Shown: positions 1 to 7,776 of the stretch, piece by piece | Position numbering within the stretch: the first letter of the stretch is position 1 | Layout: each line of letters opens with the position of its first letter | DNA from: an uncultured Oscillospiraceae bacterium | GTDB taxonomy: Bacteria; Bacillota; Clostridia; Oscillospirales; Ruminococcaceae | Length of the DNA stretch: 64,000 nt | Direction of reading: 5' to 3' | NCBI GenBank assembly: GCA_934466455.1 | Contig: CAKSLF010000007.1 | Location: forward strand, 1-64,000 | Position numbers and translations under genes: made by a program | Notes under the pieces: generated by a model | Database searches by the model: none | Told to the model about the DNA's origin: nothing | What the model saw: only the letters and a program-made list of their open reading frames with translations

Positions 1-1
1 G

Positions 2-94
2 AAACAGCTTACCCTTTCCCTGTTTCTCTCTTTCGTGGCCGAAGGCAGCACCTTGACAAAGAAAGCCCGTTGGGAGGTCAACGCCGCAGTATAA
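2..94 (+). CDS. C-terminal end of an unidentified element gene (partial)
   Basis: The window opens inside a reading frame that runs through codons 2-91 and stops with TAA at 92-94. It encodes about 30 residues, including the stretch EGSTLTKKARWEVNAAV. Only the C-terminus is visible, so the family cannot be assigned. From its position before a TnpW-like gene and a serine recombinase it is probably a gene of the same mobile element. Confidence 0.5.
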   Translation, partial: KQLTLSLFLSFVAEGSTLTKKARWEVNAAV

Positions 95-398
95 GGCAAA
101 CGGATACATTCCTGTTTGTGCCGAGCCATACGGCCGGTGCGCCATGACCTTGTTTCAAGTCCGCAGGACGGGACCACTGTAACGGGCGAGCGAACAGCAC
201 CAGACCGCAAAGCAAGCGTGGCTGCTTGCGGGCGACGACGCACGGGCAGGGTCAAAGATACTCGCGCATTGAACGCCCACAAAGCATTGTGCGCCGCACC
301 CATCAGCATGGGCCGGGGTTAGACTCCCGTGGAGCTGTGCCAGCAGCCGTCCGTTTTGCCTCTTTTTCTATTTTTACAAATGACTGAAAGGGGTTACT
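95..398 (+). other. GC-rich non-coding block with hairpins
   Basis: About 300 bases separate the truncated gene from the TnpW-like gene. An open frame of 68 codons exists at 116-322, but it has no ribosome binding site and its composition is very Arg/Ala-rich. The DNA contains perfect small stems: GCAAGC/GCTTGC at 212-217/224-229, and CCCAT/ATGGG at 299-303/308-312 closing a 4-base loop. A structured RNA, leader or transfer-origin function is possible but not shown. Confidence 0.4.
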
Positions 399-587
399 AT
401 GCAAGATAATAAATTGCTGAAAAGCAAAGAATATATCGCAAGTGAAAATCCTCTGGAAGAAATAACGACCTACCACATTGACGGCAGGTCGTTTGTTGTT
501 AAGCCGGTATTCAAGGATGATAGCACAAATACCTTTGGAACAATTCTTCTGCGTCTCATGCGGGCGGATTGTGAACGAAAGACGTGA
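399..587 (+). CDS. TnpW-like small transposon-encoded protein
   Basis: A 62-residue protein with ATG at 399 preceded by GAAAGGGG. The central part (ITTYHIDGRSFVVKPVF) and the tail (FGTILLRLMRADCERKT) fit the small TnpW-type proteins encoded just upstream of serine recombinases in Tn4451-like and related Clostridia elements. Their function is unknown. The gene lies 110 bp upstream of the recombinase on the same strand. Assignment rests on pattern and position, not on a catalytic motif. Confidence 0.6.
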   Translation: MQDNKLLKSKEYIASENPLEEITTYHIDGRSFVVKPVFKDDSTNTFGTILLRLMRADCERKT

Positions 588-697
588 ATCCTTTGCAAAA
601 CCGGCTGACAAGTGGCTGTCGGGCGCGGTATAATTGAAGCGTGAAGTTATAGCACGCAAGAAAATTTGTTGTCCGACTGTCCAAGGAAGGAGGACTT

Positions 698-2407
698 ATG
701 AAACAGTCGAACAATAAAAAGTCCCGTGATGTGACAGCCTTCCTCTATGAGCGGCTTTCCCGTGACGATAATCTGGAAGGCGAGAGTTACAGCATTGGCA
801 ATCAGAAAAAATTGCTCACTAAGGTAGCCAAGGAAAAAGGCTACACCAATCTGGTGCATTTCCTGGACGACGGCATTTCCGGCGTGACCATGGATCGCCC
901 CGGCTTCGTGGAAATGATCCAACAGCTCGAACAAGGCAAGGCAGCAGCGGTCTTTGTGAAGGACCTGTCCCGTCTTGGCCGAAACTACATCGAGGTCGGC
1001 CGCCTGACCGAAGAATTTTTCCCGGAGCACGATATCCGTCTTGTAGCTGTTTCGGACAACATTGATACGGCCGAGGGCGATAACGAGCTTGCCCCGATCC
1101 GCAATCTGTTTAACGAATGGTACGCGCGGGACATTTCCAAAAAGCGCAGGATCAGCAATAAGATCAAGGGCAATGGAGGCGAGCCTATGGGTCAGCCTCC
1201 CTACGGCTACATGAAGGACCCCGACAATCCGAAACGCTGGATCGTAGACGATGAGGCCGCGCAGGTGGTCAAGCATATTTACGGTATGACCTTGGATGGC
1301 ATGGGAACGGAGCAGATTGCCGCCCGGCTTGAGCGGGAGGAAATTCTGACCCCGCGCGCCTACTGGCTGAAAAAGGGCGTCAAGCGTCCCGGAAAAGGCA
1401 AGCAGAAGCCACCTACCAAGTGGAACAGCTCCACCGTCACCAAAATCCTGTCCCTGCAAGAGTATTGCGGCGATATTCTCAATTTCAAAACCTACTCAAA
1501 GTCTTATAAAAATAAGAAGCGGATCGAAAATGACCGTGAAAATTGGGTGGTTTTCAAAGACGTCCATGAGCCAATTATTGACCGTGCCGTGTGGGAGCAG
1601 GTTCAGCAAAAACGGGGTAAAGTCCGCAAGCGCCGCACCAACGAGGGCGAAAAGAATATGTTTTCCGGGCTGCTGGTCTGTGCCGATTGCGGAAACAACC
1701 TACATTTCCATTTCAATCAGGGAAACCCGGAAATCCGATATTTCAACTGCTCCAATTATAAGGGCAACCGCGGCACCTGCACCTCTACCCATTATGTCCG
1801 GGTGGATTTTCTCGAACAGGTGGTGTTAGGTGAGATCAAGCGCCTGACCAAGTTTGCCAGCCGGTATGAGGATGATTTCGTCAAGGCTGTTATGGGCAGC
1901 ACACAACAGAATGTTGCGTTGGATCGCAAACTCAAAGAAAAAGAGCTTGCAACCCTGCAAGCCCGTGATGAAGAACTGGACGGATTGTTTGAGCGCATCT
2001 ATGAGGACAATGTTTCCGGCAAACTCTCGGATGACCGCTTTGCCAAAATGTCCCGCAGGTATGAGGATGAACAAAAGGAGATATCCGAGAAGATCAAGGC
2101 TCTCCGTGCTGAAATGGACAAGCTCAGCAGCAAGTCTGTAACGGCGGATATGTTTATCTCCACCGTCCGTAAATACACAAGAGCCAAGGTTCTGACCCCC
2201 AGGATGCTCAATGAGCTGATCGATCACATCGAAGTCCATCAGGCGGAAAAGATCGACGGGATATGGGAGCAGCATCTTGTGATCCATTACAACTGTGTGG
2301 GAGCCATCTTCATCCCTGATGTGTTTCCACTTCCGGCACCCCAGGTGTCGGTGAATACAAGAAAAGGCGTAGTTGTCAACTACGCCCCAGGTCAACTCGC
2401 TGTATGA
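698..2407 (+). CDS. Large serine recombinase, TndX/TnpX family
   Basis: This 569-residue protein catalyses excision and integration of the element by serine-mediated strand exchange. The N-terminal resolvase domain (about residues 12-160) contains the nucleophile region YERLSRDD followed by the usual DGISG and KDLSRLGR motifs. A recombinase domain follows (about 170-310). A zinc-ribbon has Cys pairs in LLVCADCGNN and FNCSNYKGNRGTC. Next come a long charged coiled-coil region and a C-terminal domain ending in NTRKGVVVNYAP. Length and architecture match the family. The ATG at 698 is preceded by AAGGAGG at good spacing. It is the last gene of the left element. Confidence 0.93.
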   Translation: MKQSNNKKSRDVTAFLYERLSRDDNLEGESYSIGNQKKLLTKVAKEKGYTNLVHFLDDGISGVTMDRPGFVEMIQQLEQGKAAAVFVKDLSRLGRNYIEVGRLTEEFFPEHDIRLVAVSDNIDTAEGDNELAPIRNLFNEWYARDISKKRRISNKIKGNGGEPMGQPPYGYMKDPDNPKRWIVDDEAAQVVKHIYGMTLDGMGTEQIAARLEREEILTPRAYWLKKGVKRPGKGKQKPPTKWNSSTVTKILSLQEYCGDILNFKTYSKSYKNKKRIENDRENWVVFKDVHEPIIDRAVWEQVQQKRGKVRKRRTNEGEKNMFSGLLVCADCGNNLHFHFNQGNPEIRYFNCSNYKGNRGTCTSTHYVRVDFLEQVVLGEIKRLTKFASRYEDDFVKAVMGSTQQNVALDRKLKEKELATLQARDEELDGLFERIYEDNVSGKLSDDRFAKMSRRYEDEQKEISEKIKALRAEMDKLSSKSVTADMFISTVRKYTRAKVLTPRMLNELIDHIEVHQAEKIDGIWEQHLVIHYNCVGAIFIPDVFPLPAPQVSVNTRKGVVVNYAPGQLAV

Positions 2408-2412
2408 AAAAA

Positions 2413-2456
2413 GCGAGTGTTCTTAACAGCCTTTCAAATGCTGTAAGAACACTCGC
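2413..2456 (-). terminator. Terminator hairpin, probably the original tRNA-Pro terminator
   Basis: An inverted repeat pairs GCGAGTGTTCTT with AAGAACACTCGC. On the minus strand the stem is followed by six T (complement of 2407-2412), so it terminates leftward transcription. It starts 3 bp from the left copy of the tRNA-Pro 3' end. The simplest reading is that it terminated tRNA-Pro before the 3.1-kb element separated the two. It could also serve the end of the recombinase gene. Confidence 0.65.
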
Positions 2457-2458
2457 CA

Positions 2459-2503
2459 TGGTCTGAGTGACGGGACTTGAACCCACGGCCTCTACCACCC
2501 CAA
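2459..2503. repeat. Distal attachment site, 45-bp copy of the tRNA-Pro 3' half
   Basis: This 45-bp sequence is identical to 5517-5561 and corresponds on the minus strand to the tRNA-Pro segment from the anticodon loop through the encoded CCA end. It has no tRNA 5' half beside it, so it is not a tRNA gene. A direct repeat of a tRNA 3' end at the side far from the integrase is the usual product of tyrosine-recombinase integration. Confidence 0.93.
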
Positions 2504-2843
2504 TGGATTTTTTTGGCAATTATGCTATAAGCGAAGCTTCCGCTACCGCGAAAGCTTCAAAGGTACGGAGCGTTAGCGGAGTGCCTTTCAGTATTGGCAG
2601 ATTGCACCGATTGTGCGCCTTGCTGTTTGTTTGCTCTGTGCACCGCTCTAATGCCCTTGCAGATGATTTACTTTCCTTATTCAGCATTTGCACTATGCTA
2701 ACGCCTTTCGCCGTTCTGGGCGGCGTGGAAGTGTGCTAATGCTTTCGGTGGGTCACTATGAGTTAAAGCAATTCACATTATGTTATAGTGTGTCACAATG
2801 TGTCAAAGTAGGTCTACGGTGGTGCTATGGTAGGGCTACTTTT
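2504..2843. other. Non-coding left arm of the small element
   Basis: No gene with a ribosome binding site is seen here. The region contains an 8-bp stem with one G-T pair (AAAGGTAC with GTGCCTTT near 2560-2590), an inverted pair GAAGCTT/AAGCTTC near 2533-2558, and short direct repeats of TGTGTCA near 2789-2805. A single-strand origin or regulator-binding role is possible; nothing proves it. Confidence 0.4.
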
Positions 2844-3239
2844 TTAATTTACAACCTTTATAATGTTTTCTTTCCATTTCTTCAATTCTTGTATTTCTTC
2901 TTTTAATGCATTTACTTCTTCATTTGCATATTTTCCGCACGGATTATTAGTTATTCCGAAAATGTAATCTAAAGAAACATTATGATAATCGGCAAGCCGT
3001 GCTAAAACTTCGCAGTTGGGTTCTGTGCGCTCTTTTTCATATCCTGCATAGGTTGCACGGTTTACATTTATTTTTTTTGCAAGTTCTTCTTGTGTTAGTC
3101 CTGTTTTTTTTCTTAAATCTATAAGTCTTTCTGCAATCATACTTTTTCTTTTTTGATAATCTTCATTAAATTCTGTACCGATTTCGATACCCTTGTTATA
3201 AGTTTCTTTCAATGCTTCTTTTAATGTCTTTTTATTCAT
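2844..3239 (-). CDS. XRE/Cro-CI family regulator of the small element
   Basis: This 131-residue protein has a helix-turn-helix domain at about residues 35-95 (LRKKTGLTQEELAKKINV, followed by NRATYAGYEKERTEP), the classic XRE fold, and a C-terminal segment of predicted coiled coil (EEVNALKEEIQELKKWKE). A 30-residue N-terminal extension precedes the HTH. The ATG at 3239 has AAGGAAG upstream. It is transcribed away from rep and int, like the repressor of a temperate element, and probably controls the promoter in the region between them. Confidence 0.85.
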   Translation of the reverse strand: MNKKTLKEALKETYNKGIEIGTEFNEDYQKRKSMIAERLIDLRKKTGLTQEELAKKINVNRATYAGYEKERTEPNCEVLARLADYHNVSLDYIFGITNNPCGKYANEEVNALKEEIQELKKWKENIIKVVN

Positions 3240-3358
3240 TATACCACTTCCTTTTAGTGCAATTATACAATAAAAATCTTAAAAACGCAACACATTTTAT
3301 GCAATTTATCTGAATTATTAAGAAAATATAAATTCTTCATATTTACACGGAAAGCATA

Positions 3359-3387
3359 TTGAAAATGCAGAAAATAAATGCTATAAT
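3359..3387 (+). promoter_or_regulatory. Sigma-A promoter for rep-int
   Basis: TTGAAA at 3359-3364 and TATAAT at 3382-3387 are separated by exactly 17 bp. The promoter faces rep and lies in the region between the divergent regulator and rep, so it is the likely target of the repressor. The transcript would have a leader of about 200 bases containing the GC-rich hairpin at 3483-3510. Confidence 0.75.
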
Positions 3388-3482
3388 TTATTCAACAAAA
3401 TAACACAAACAAAATATTTAATATGTTGATTACGCTTTCAATATGTGTGTTTTGTTGCTTCAACCGCATAATTCGCTGTCGA

Positions 3483-3510
3483 GCCGCTGCGCTAAAAAAA
3501 TGCGCAGGGC
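3483..3510 (+). other. GC-rich hairpin upstream of rep, candidate double-strand origin
   Basis: A stem of CTGCGC/GCGCAG extended by GCC/GGC across one bulged base encloses an A-rich loop. It lies in an AT-rich 357-bp gap without genes, about 90 bp before a HUH-type rep gene. Rolling-circle initiators nick at hairpins of this kind, often near their own gene. The nick site itself cannot be identified, and a leader-RNA or attenuator role is an alternative. Confidence 0.35.
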
Positions 3511-3596
3511 GAGGACAGCACCGAGTTATATTCTTATATATTAACTTGATTATATTAGAATAATGCGGTAATACGAGTAAAGGAAAATACTTTACA

Positions 3597-4505
3597 GTGT
3601 CCATAAAGGTTAATTCTTTGGCAGGAAATTTCCGTCCGCAACCGTCCGATATTGTCAAGGTTACGCAGGCAGGAAATATAACTGATATTCTTTTTAATAC
3701 TCACAAGAGTAATGGCTCTCCTGTTCGTAAACTGTCTAAAGATTTCTATGAAGATGTTCGCACGGGTGAAGTTAAAGAATTTAATCATAATTCAAAGCGT
3801 GTTGATGATTTAATCAGCGTTTCACGCTCTTTGAAAGAACTTCGTAATTTAATCAATGCAAATATATCATTTGCGCAAAATGCTCTTTTTCTTACTCTTA
3901 CATACAAGAAAAACGAACGAGATACCAAAAAGGTTTACAATGATTTTCAAAATTTTCGTAAACGACTTTCAAGCTTATACGACTATGAAAAATGGATAGG
4001 TGTGCTTGAGCCGCAGGCTCGTGGTGCTTGGCATTTGCATATTATTCTTATTTTTGCCGATAAAGCACCTTTCATAGATAATACGATTATCGCAAATTGT
4101 TGGAAGCAAGGCTTCACAAAAACAAGAGCGATAGAAAGTGTTGATAATGTGGGTGCTTATTTATCTGCTTATCTTTCTAATATCACCTTTGATGAAGCAG
4201 AGGAAGCGGGAATAAATACAGAATATGCCGAAATAGAAACGGTTGAAATGCCTGACGAAAACGGAAACAAAATTCCAAAGAAAGTTATTAAAGGCGGTCG
4301 GCTTCATTGGTATCCTGCCGGAACTCGTATTTATAGATGTTCTCGGAACTGTGTAAAACCAGAAGTTTACTATACTTCGAATGAACAAGCCGAAAACAAT
4401 GTTATTTTTGATACGCTTACATATGAAAGCACAAAAAGCATTGAAGATGCTGAAACAAATTTCAAAAGTGTTATAAATCGCAGGGTTTATAATTCTATAC
4501 GATGA
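3597..4505 (+). CDS. HUH-endonuclease replication initiator (Rep)
   Basis: A 302-residue rolling-circle replication initiator. Motif I is ALFLTLTYK (about 96-104). The metal-binding HUH motif is AWHLHIIL, with His146 and His148. A two-tyrosine motif follows as VGAYLSAYLSN, with Tyr188 and Tyr192, either of which could be the nicking nucleophile. This matches the Rep/G2P-like initiators of small plasmids and phages in Clostridia. The start is GTG at 3597, because an in-frame stop at 3561 leaves no ATG upstream; AAAGGA is 12 bp away. The integrase gene begins 7 bp after the stop, so the two genes are probably co-transcribed. Confidence 0.85.
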   Translation: MSIKVNSLAGNFRPQPSDIVKVTQAGNITDILFNTHKSNGSPVRKLSKDFYEDVRTGEVKEFNHNSKRVDDLISVSRSLKELRNLINANISFAQNALFLTLTYKKNERDTKKVYNDFQNFRKRLSSLYDYEKWIGVLEPQARGAWHLHIILIFADKAPFIDNTIIANCWKQGFTKTRAIESVDNVGAYLSAYLSNITFDEAEEAGINTEYAEIETVEMPDENGNKIPKKVIKGGRLHWYPAGTRIYRCSRNCVKPEVYYTSNEQAENNVIFDTLTYESTKSIEDAETNFKSVINRRVYNSIR

Positions 4506-4512
4506 GGTAATA

Positions 4513-5451
4513 ATGAAAGTATCAGATTACTTTGAAGAATGGCTTGCAGACCAGCAAGTTGATTTTCAAAGGTCAACATATGAATCTTGCACGGTGTATT
4601 TTCGGAAGCACATAATACCTTGGTTCGAGGAACACCAAAACACGCTTGAAAGGCTTACCCCTCGTGATATAAAAGATTATATAAATTACAAACAAACAGG
4701 GGGTAGGCTTGACGGCAAAGAGGGTGGACTCTCTAAAGCTTCCGTGTCAAAGCACTTGCACCTTATCAAGCAGGCACTGAATGACGCTGTTATTATGGAT
4801 TACATACCGAAAAGCCCCGCACAATATATAAAGCTCAAACGCTCCAAAAACACAGTTACAAGAGGTGCTGTAATGCTTACAACGGAGCAGGCGCAGAAAG
4901 TTATAAATGCGTTCAAAGGTCACTATTTGTATGAACTTGTTGTTGTCGCTTTCTATTATGGTTTACGCCGCTCGGAAGTGCTTGGGCTTCGGTGGTCTGC
5001 TATTGATTTTGAAAACAATACGCTTTCAATAAATCACACGGTAGTTAAAAGCCTTACTATTGAAGCAAAGGACAGCACCAAAACAGAGGGTAGCAATGCA
5101 ACCTATGACCTTTTGCCGAATGTCAAAGAAGTTTTGCTCCGTCTGCGGGAACGCAAGCCGCCTACAAGCGATTATATCTTTTCCCACGATGATGGAACTG
5201 TTCTTCGCCCTGACAGCGTTACAAAGGCATTTTCAAGGGTCTTGAAGAATAACAACCTTGAGCATATGCGCTTTCACGATATACGGCACAGCACAGCAAG
5301 CCTTTTATTTGATATGGGAATGTCACTGGAAGATGTCAAGCAATGGCTTCGGCACTCCGATATTGAAACGACTTCAAACATTTATTTGCACTACACCCGC
5401 ACCCGCAAAAAGATAACAGCGGTACAGGTAAACGACCTTTTCGCCGTGTAA
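4513..5451 (+). CDS. Tyrosine-recombinase integrase of the small element
   Basis: A 312-residue phage-type integrase that acts at tRNA-Pro. An N-terminal SAM-like core-binding domain (about 1-105) precedes the catalytic domain. The catalytic residues are present: Arg152 in GLRRSE, His255 and Arg258 in HDIRHS, His281 in WLRHSD, and Tyr291 in NIYLHY. The Arg-His-x-x-Arg-His-Tyr set is complete, so it should be active. Its 3' end lies 65 bp from the tRNA attachment site, the normal place for an integrase. No excisionase gene is evident. Confidence 0.95.
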   Translation: MKVSDYFEEWLADQQVDFQRSTYESCTVYFRKHIIPWFEEHQNTLERLTPRDIKDYINYKQTGGRLDGKEGGLSKASVSKHLHLIKQALNDAVIMDYIPKSPAQYIKLKRSKNTVTRGAVMLTTEQAQKVINAFKGHYLYELVVVAFYYGLRRSEVLGLRWSAIDFENNTLSINHTVVKSLTIEAKDSTKTEGSNATYDLLPNVKEVLLRLRERKPPTSDYIFSHDDGTVLRPDSVTKAFSRVLKNNNLEHMRFHDIRHSTASLLFDMGMSLEDVKQWLRHSDIETTSNIYLHYTRTRKKITAVQVNDLFAV

Positions 5452-5476
5452 AGCAGGGGAGCGGATATATAGCAAA

Positions 5477-5511
5477 AAAGCCCATTGGAAAGCCAATTTC
5501 CGATGGGCTTT
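5477..5511 (-). terminator. Element-supplied terminator downstream of tRNA-Pro
   Basis: A 15-bp stem (AAAGCCCATTGGAAA with TTTCCGATGGGCTTT, one G-T pair) is followed on the minus strand by a T run. It lies just inside the mobile element, immediately downstream of the rebuilt tRNA-Pro, and would end the tRNA transcript. It also faces the end of the integrase gene. Confidence 0.75.
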
Positions 5512-5516
5512 AATGT

Positions 5517-5561
5517 TGGTCTGAGTGACGGGACTTGAACCCACGGCCTCTACCACCCCAA
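5517..5561. repeat. Integrase-proximal attachment site inside tRNA-Pro
   Basis: The second copy of the 45-bp repeat, here forming the 3' half of the intact tRNA-Pro gene. Integration has therefore preserved the tRNA. Confidence 0.93.
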
Positions 5562-5592
5562 GGTAGCGCGCTACCAACTGCGCCACACCCAG
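5517..5592 (-). tRNA. tRNA-Pro, anticodon GGG
   Basis: The minus strand folds into a full cloverleaf of 76 nt with CCA encoded. The acceptor CTGGGTG pairs with CACTCAG, the D stem is GCGC/GCGC, the anticodon stem CTACC/GGTAG encloses TTGGGGT (anticodon GGG), and the T arm contains TTCAAGT. It is the integration target of the small element. Confidence 0.96.
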
Positions 5593-5617
5593 ATGCTGCT
5601 TTTTTTCAGCAGGAATT

Positions 5618-5646
5618 ATTATAGCACAGTCAAGCGGAAAGCGCAA
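5618..5646 (-). promoter_or_regulatory. Promoter of tRNA-Pro
   Basis: On the minus strand TTGCGC (5646-5641) and TATAAT (5623-5618) are 17 bp apart, ending about 25 bp before the tRNA 5' end. Confidence 0.7.
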
Positions 5647-5685
5647 GACCAAATTGCAAAATATTTTATTTTTTTTGACAAGATT

Positions 5686-7776
5686 TTATTCGCCGTCAAT
5701 AAGGCGGAAATAATCGTAATTAAGAACCGCTTTTGAATATGCAATTTTGTTTTTGACAACGGCGTTTATGCGGGCAATATATTCGCTGTCGGCAGATTCT
5801 TCGCCTTCGGCGGGGAAGAACTGCCCGCGGGTGTAATCGTAATAGCCCCGGTCGGTTTTCCAGTTGTAATCGGGCCAGATTACCAAAGCCTCTTCGTCGG
5901 AAAAAACATCTCGCCCAACAAGCAGGCGGGAGTCATATTCCACACCGAAAAGATTGCAAAGGGTCGGAAGAATATCGAGCGAATAGGCGGGAGAAGAAAT
6001 CGTTGTCTGAAAATCGCTGCATTCGTTTTCAAGACAGCCGGACCAAAGGATAAAGGCGTTGTGGTCACGCAGGGCATTGTTTGTGGCGGGATAACCGTAA
6101 AGCTCGCCGAGATAGTCCTCGCTGTTGCCCCAAGACTCTCCTTTTTCAAGCGCATAGGGATAATGGTCGGCGCAGATTGCTATTACCGTATCGTCGGCAA
6201 TGCCGGCTTTCTCAAGCTCGTCAACAAGATAGGCGAGGGCGTGCTCAAGCTCAAGGTTCGCCGCAATGTATGCTTTTACTGTGGTGGAGTAATCAAGATT
6301 TTCAACCTCGGAACGGTTTTTGGAGGACATTCCGTTGTTAAAGTTAGTGTAAAAGCCATGCCCGCTTACACTCATGTAGTAGACGGAAAAAGGCTCCTTG
6401 TCGATGTAGTCGGAAAGAGTGTACTCCATCATCTCAAGGTCGCTTGCAGGCCAAACCTTCGTGCTCACGCCTTTTTCAAGACCGTTGCCGAAAGCGGTAA
6501 AGGTGTCATATCCAAACTTTGTATGGGTAAGGTTGCGGCTGTAATAAGTATATGTTCCGTCATGATATGCGGCGGAAAAATAGCCTTCGTTTTTCAGCTT
6601 GTTGCCGATGGTGAAGGAAAGGTCGCAATCGGCGATTTTGAGTATGCTGGAAACTCCAGAGGTGGGAACAAGCCCGGTAAGAATGGAATATTCGCCTGTG
6701 GAGGTGCTTCCGCCCCAAGTGGGCTGGTAAAAATCAGTAAACCGTATGCCGTTGTTGGCAAGGCGATAGAGTGTTGGCGTAAGCTCCTCGTCAATCACCT
6801 CTGCGCTGAAGGATTCCGCAGCGATAAGAATGAGATTTTTGCCTTTGAAAAGCCCTGTATATTTGTTCTGTTTTGTGCCGGAAAGACTCTGAACATATTT
6901 ATGCACATTAAGAAGAGTTTTGTCGGAGGTTTCTCCGATAAGCCGGTCAAAATCAATATTTGTTATGTTATAGCCATATTCCGGATCCGGCTTCTGCGTC
7001 TCGGGGGGCTGTTCATTAGAAGCGTTTTCCGAAGAAGCGTTTCCGCTTTCGGGAGAAGGCTCCTCCTCGGGAATTTCCATTACAAATTCTCCGGCGGAAG
7101 GATCGCCGAAGACTCCGTACTGAATATCAAGCCTTGTTCCGGTGATAAGCCCAAATGAACGCACCGCATTGTTAAAATTGTATGCTTCACGGTAAACACC
7201 AAGCATCGCCGGGCTGGAGTATACGGCAATAAAAGCTTCAACGCACATTGCGGCAAACACCAACGCCGACCATTTGAGCACGGATAAACGAGCTTTGTCG
7301 GGAACCCCGTGCTCAAATTTTATTTTCTTTATCAGAATAAGGCAAAGGAACAGAATAAACGGAAGAAAAAACACAAGGATTATCCAAATTCCGTTTTTTA
7401 TCGCCTTAAAAAAAGTATCGGAAAAATCGGTGAGCACGCCGCCCGTGCCCTTTGCGATGGAGTCTATGGTCATAAAGACCTGATATGCGCTTTCAACAAA
7501 AACCTCCACCGTATAGTAAAGGCATACGCCGAAAATTGCGGCGGCAGTAACAATGCTTCGGGCGGTTTTGTTTTTTATAAGCAGACAAAGCGCACCGACC
7601 GCAACGCCGAACGCCGCAGAAAACAAAAATGTCGGAAGCCAGAATGTAATTGTTTCAGGCGAGGCTTTTATTTTGAGTACGGTTTCGAGGTATATAAGAG
7701 CAAGGGGAAAATATAAAATGGAGATTGCCTCCGATATGCGGATTTTCGGTTTTTCTTTTGTAAAAAATTCAAACAT
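5686..7776 (-). CDS. LTA synthase-like membrane sulfatase-fold protein
   Basis: A 696-residue membrane protein of the LtaS/alkaline phosphatase superfamily, likely transferring glycerol phosphate or a related group outside the cell. The N-terminal 220 residues carry about five membrane segments. A Pro/Glu/Ser-rich linker (about 233-265) leads to the extracellular sulfatase domain (about 310-650). Metal and catalytic motifs are visible: Glu321 in IAAESFS, a catalytic Thr in GGSTSTGEY near 358, and CADHYPYA near the C-terminus. RBS AGGTG precedes the ATG. It follows tRNA-Pro on the same strand as a separate unit. Substrate is not determined by the sequence. Confidence 0.85.
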   Translation of the reverse strand: MFEFFTKEKPKIRISEAISILYFPLALIYLETVLKIKASPETITFWLPTFLFSAAFGVAVGALCLLIKNKTARSIVTAAAIFGVCLYYTVEVFVESAYQVFMTIDSIAKGTGGVLTDFSDTFFKAIKNGIWIILVFFLPFILFLCLILIKKIKFEHGVPDKARLSVLKWSALVFAAMCVEAFIAVYSSPAMLGVYREAYNFNNAVRSFGLITGTRLDIQYGVFGDPSAGEFVMEIPEEEPSPESGNASSENASNEQPPETQKPDPEYGYNITNIDFDRLIGETSDKTLLNVHKYVQSLSGTKQNKYTGLFKGKNLILIAAESFSAEVIDEELTPTLYRLANNGIRFTDFYQPTWGGSTSTGEYSILTGLVPTSGVSSILKIADCDLSFTIGNKLKNEGYFSAAYHDGTYTYYSRNLTHTKFGYDTFTAFGNGLEKGVSTKVWPASDLEMMEYTLSDYIDKEPFSVYYMSVSGHGFYTNFNNGMSSKNRSEVENLDYSTTVKAYIAANLELEHALAYLVDELEKAGIADDTVIAICADHYPYALEKGESWGNSEDYLGELYGYPATNNALRDHNAFILWSGCLENECSDFQTTISSPAYSLDILPTLCNLFGVEYDSRLLVGRDVFSDEEALVIWPDYNWKTDRGYYDYTRGQFFPAEGEESADSEYIARINAVVKNKIAYSKAVLNYDYFRLIDGE

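Larger units (their letters stand above)
1..2412 (+). mobile_element. Right end of a serine-recombinase integrative element
   Basis: This stretch holds a cut-off gene, a GC-rich non-coding block, a TnpW-like small gene and a large serine recombinase of the TndX/TnpX class, in the order usual for the end of Clostridia conjugative or mobilizable elements. The recombinase gene normally lies at one end of such elements. Its stop codon at 2405-2407 is followed within a few bases by the hairpin that I read as the original tRNA-Pro terminator, so the element boundary is placed near 2412. That boundary is inferred; the left end lies outside the window. Base composition is more GC-rich than the neighbouring 3-kb element. 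Confidence 0.7.
2459..5561 (+). mobile_element. Minimal 3.1-kb integrative replicon in tRNA-Pro
   Basis: The element is bounded by two identical 45-bp sequences (2459-2503 and 5517-5561) that are the 3' half of tRNA-Pro from anticodon loop to CCA. It contains a leftward XRE regulator, a promoter, a structured non-coding region, and a tightly spaced rightward pair of genes for a HUH replication initiator and a tyrosine integrase. No mobilization, capsid, partition or excisionase gene is seen. The layout suggests a small rolling-circle plasmid or phage satellite able to integrate; circular replication is inferred. Confidence 0.85.

Noticed and set aside
116..322. 68-codon open frame in the left element
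   Set aside because: There is no ribosome binding site and the composition is Arg/Ala/Thr-rich. The DNA looks more like a structured non-coding block, so no gene is called.
2459..2503. Second tRNA-Pro gene
   Set aside because: Only the 3' half is present, with no 5' half beside it, so it is an attachment-site copy.
6061..7158. 365-codon open frame opposite the LTA-synthase-like gene
   Set aside because: It is a shadow frame without motifs or a start signal.
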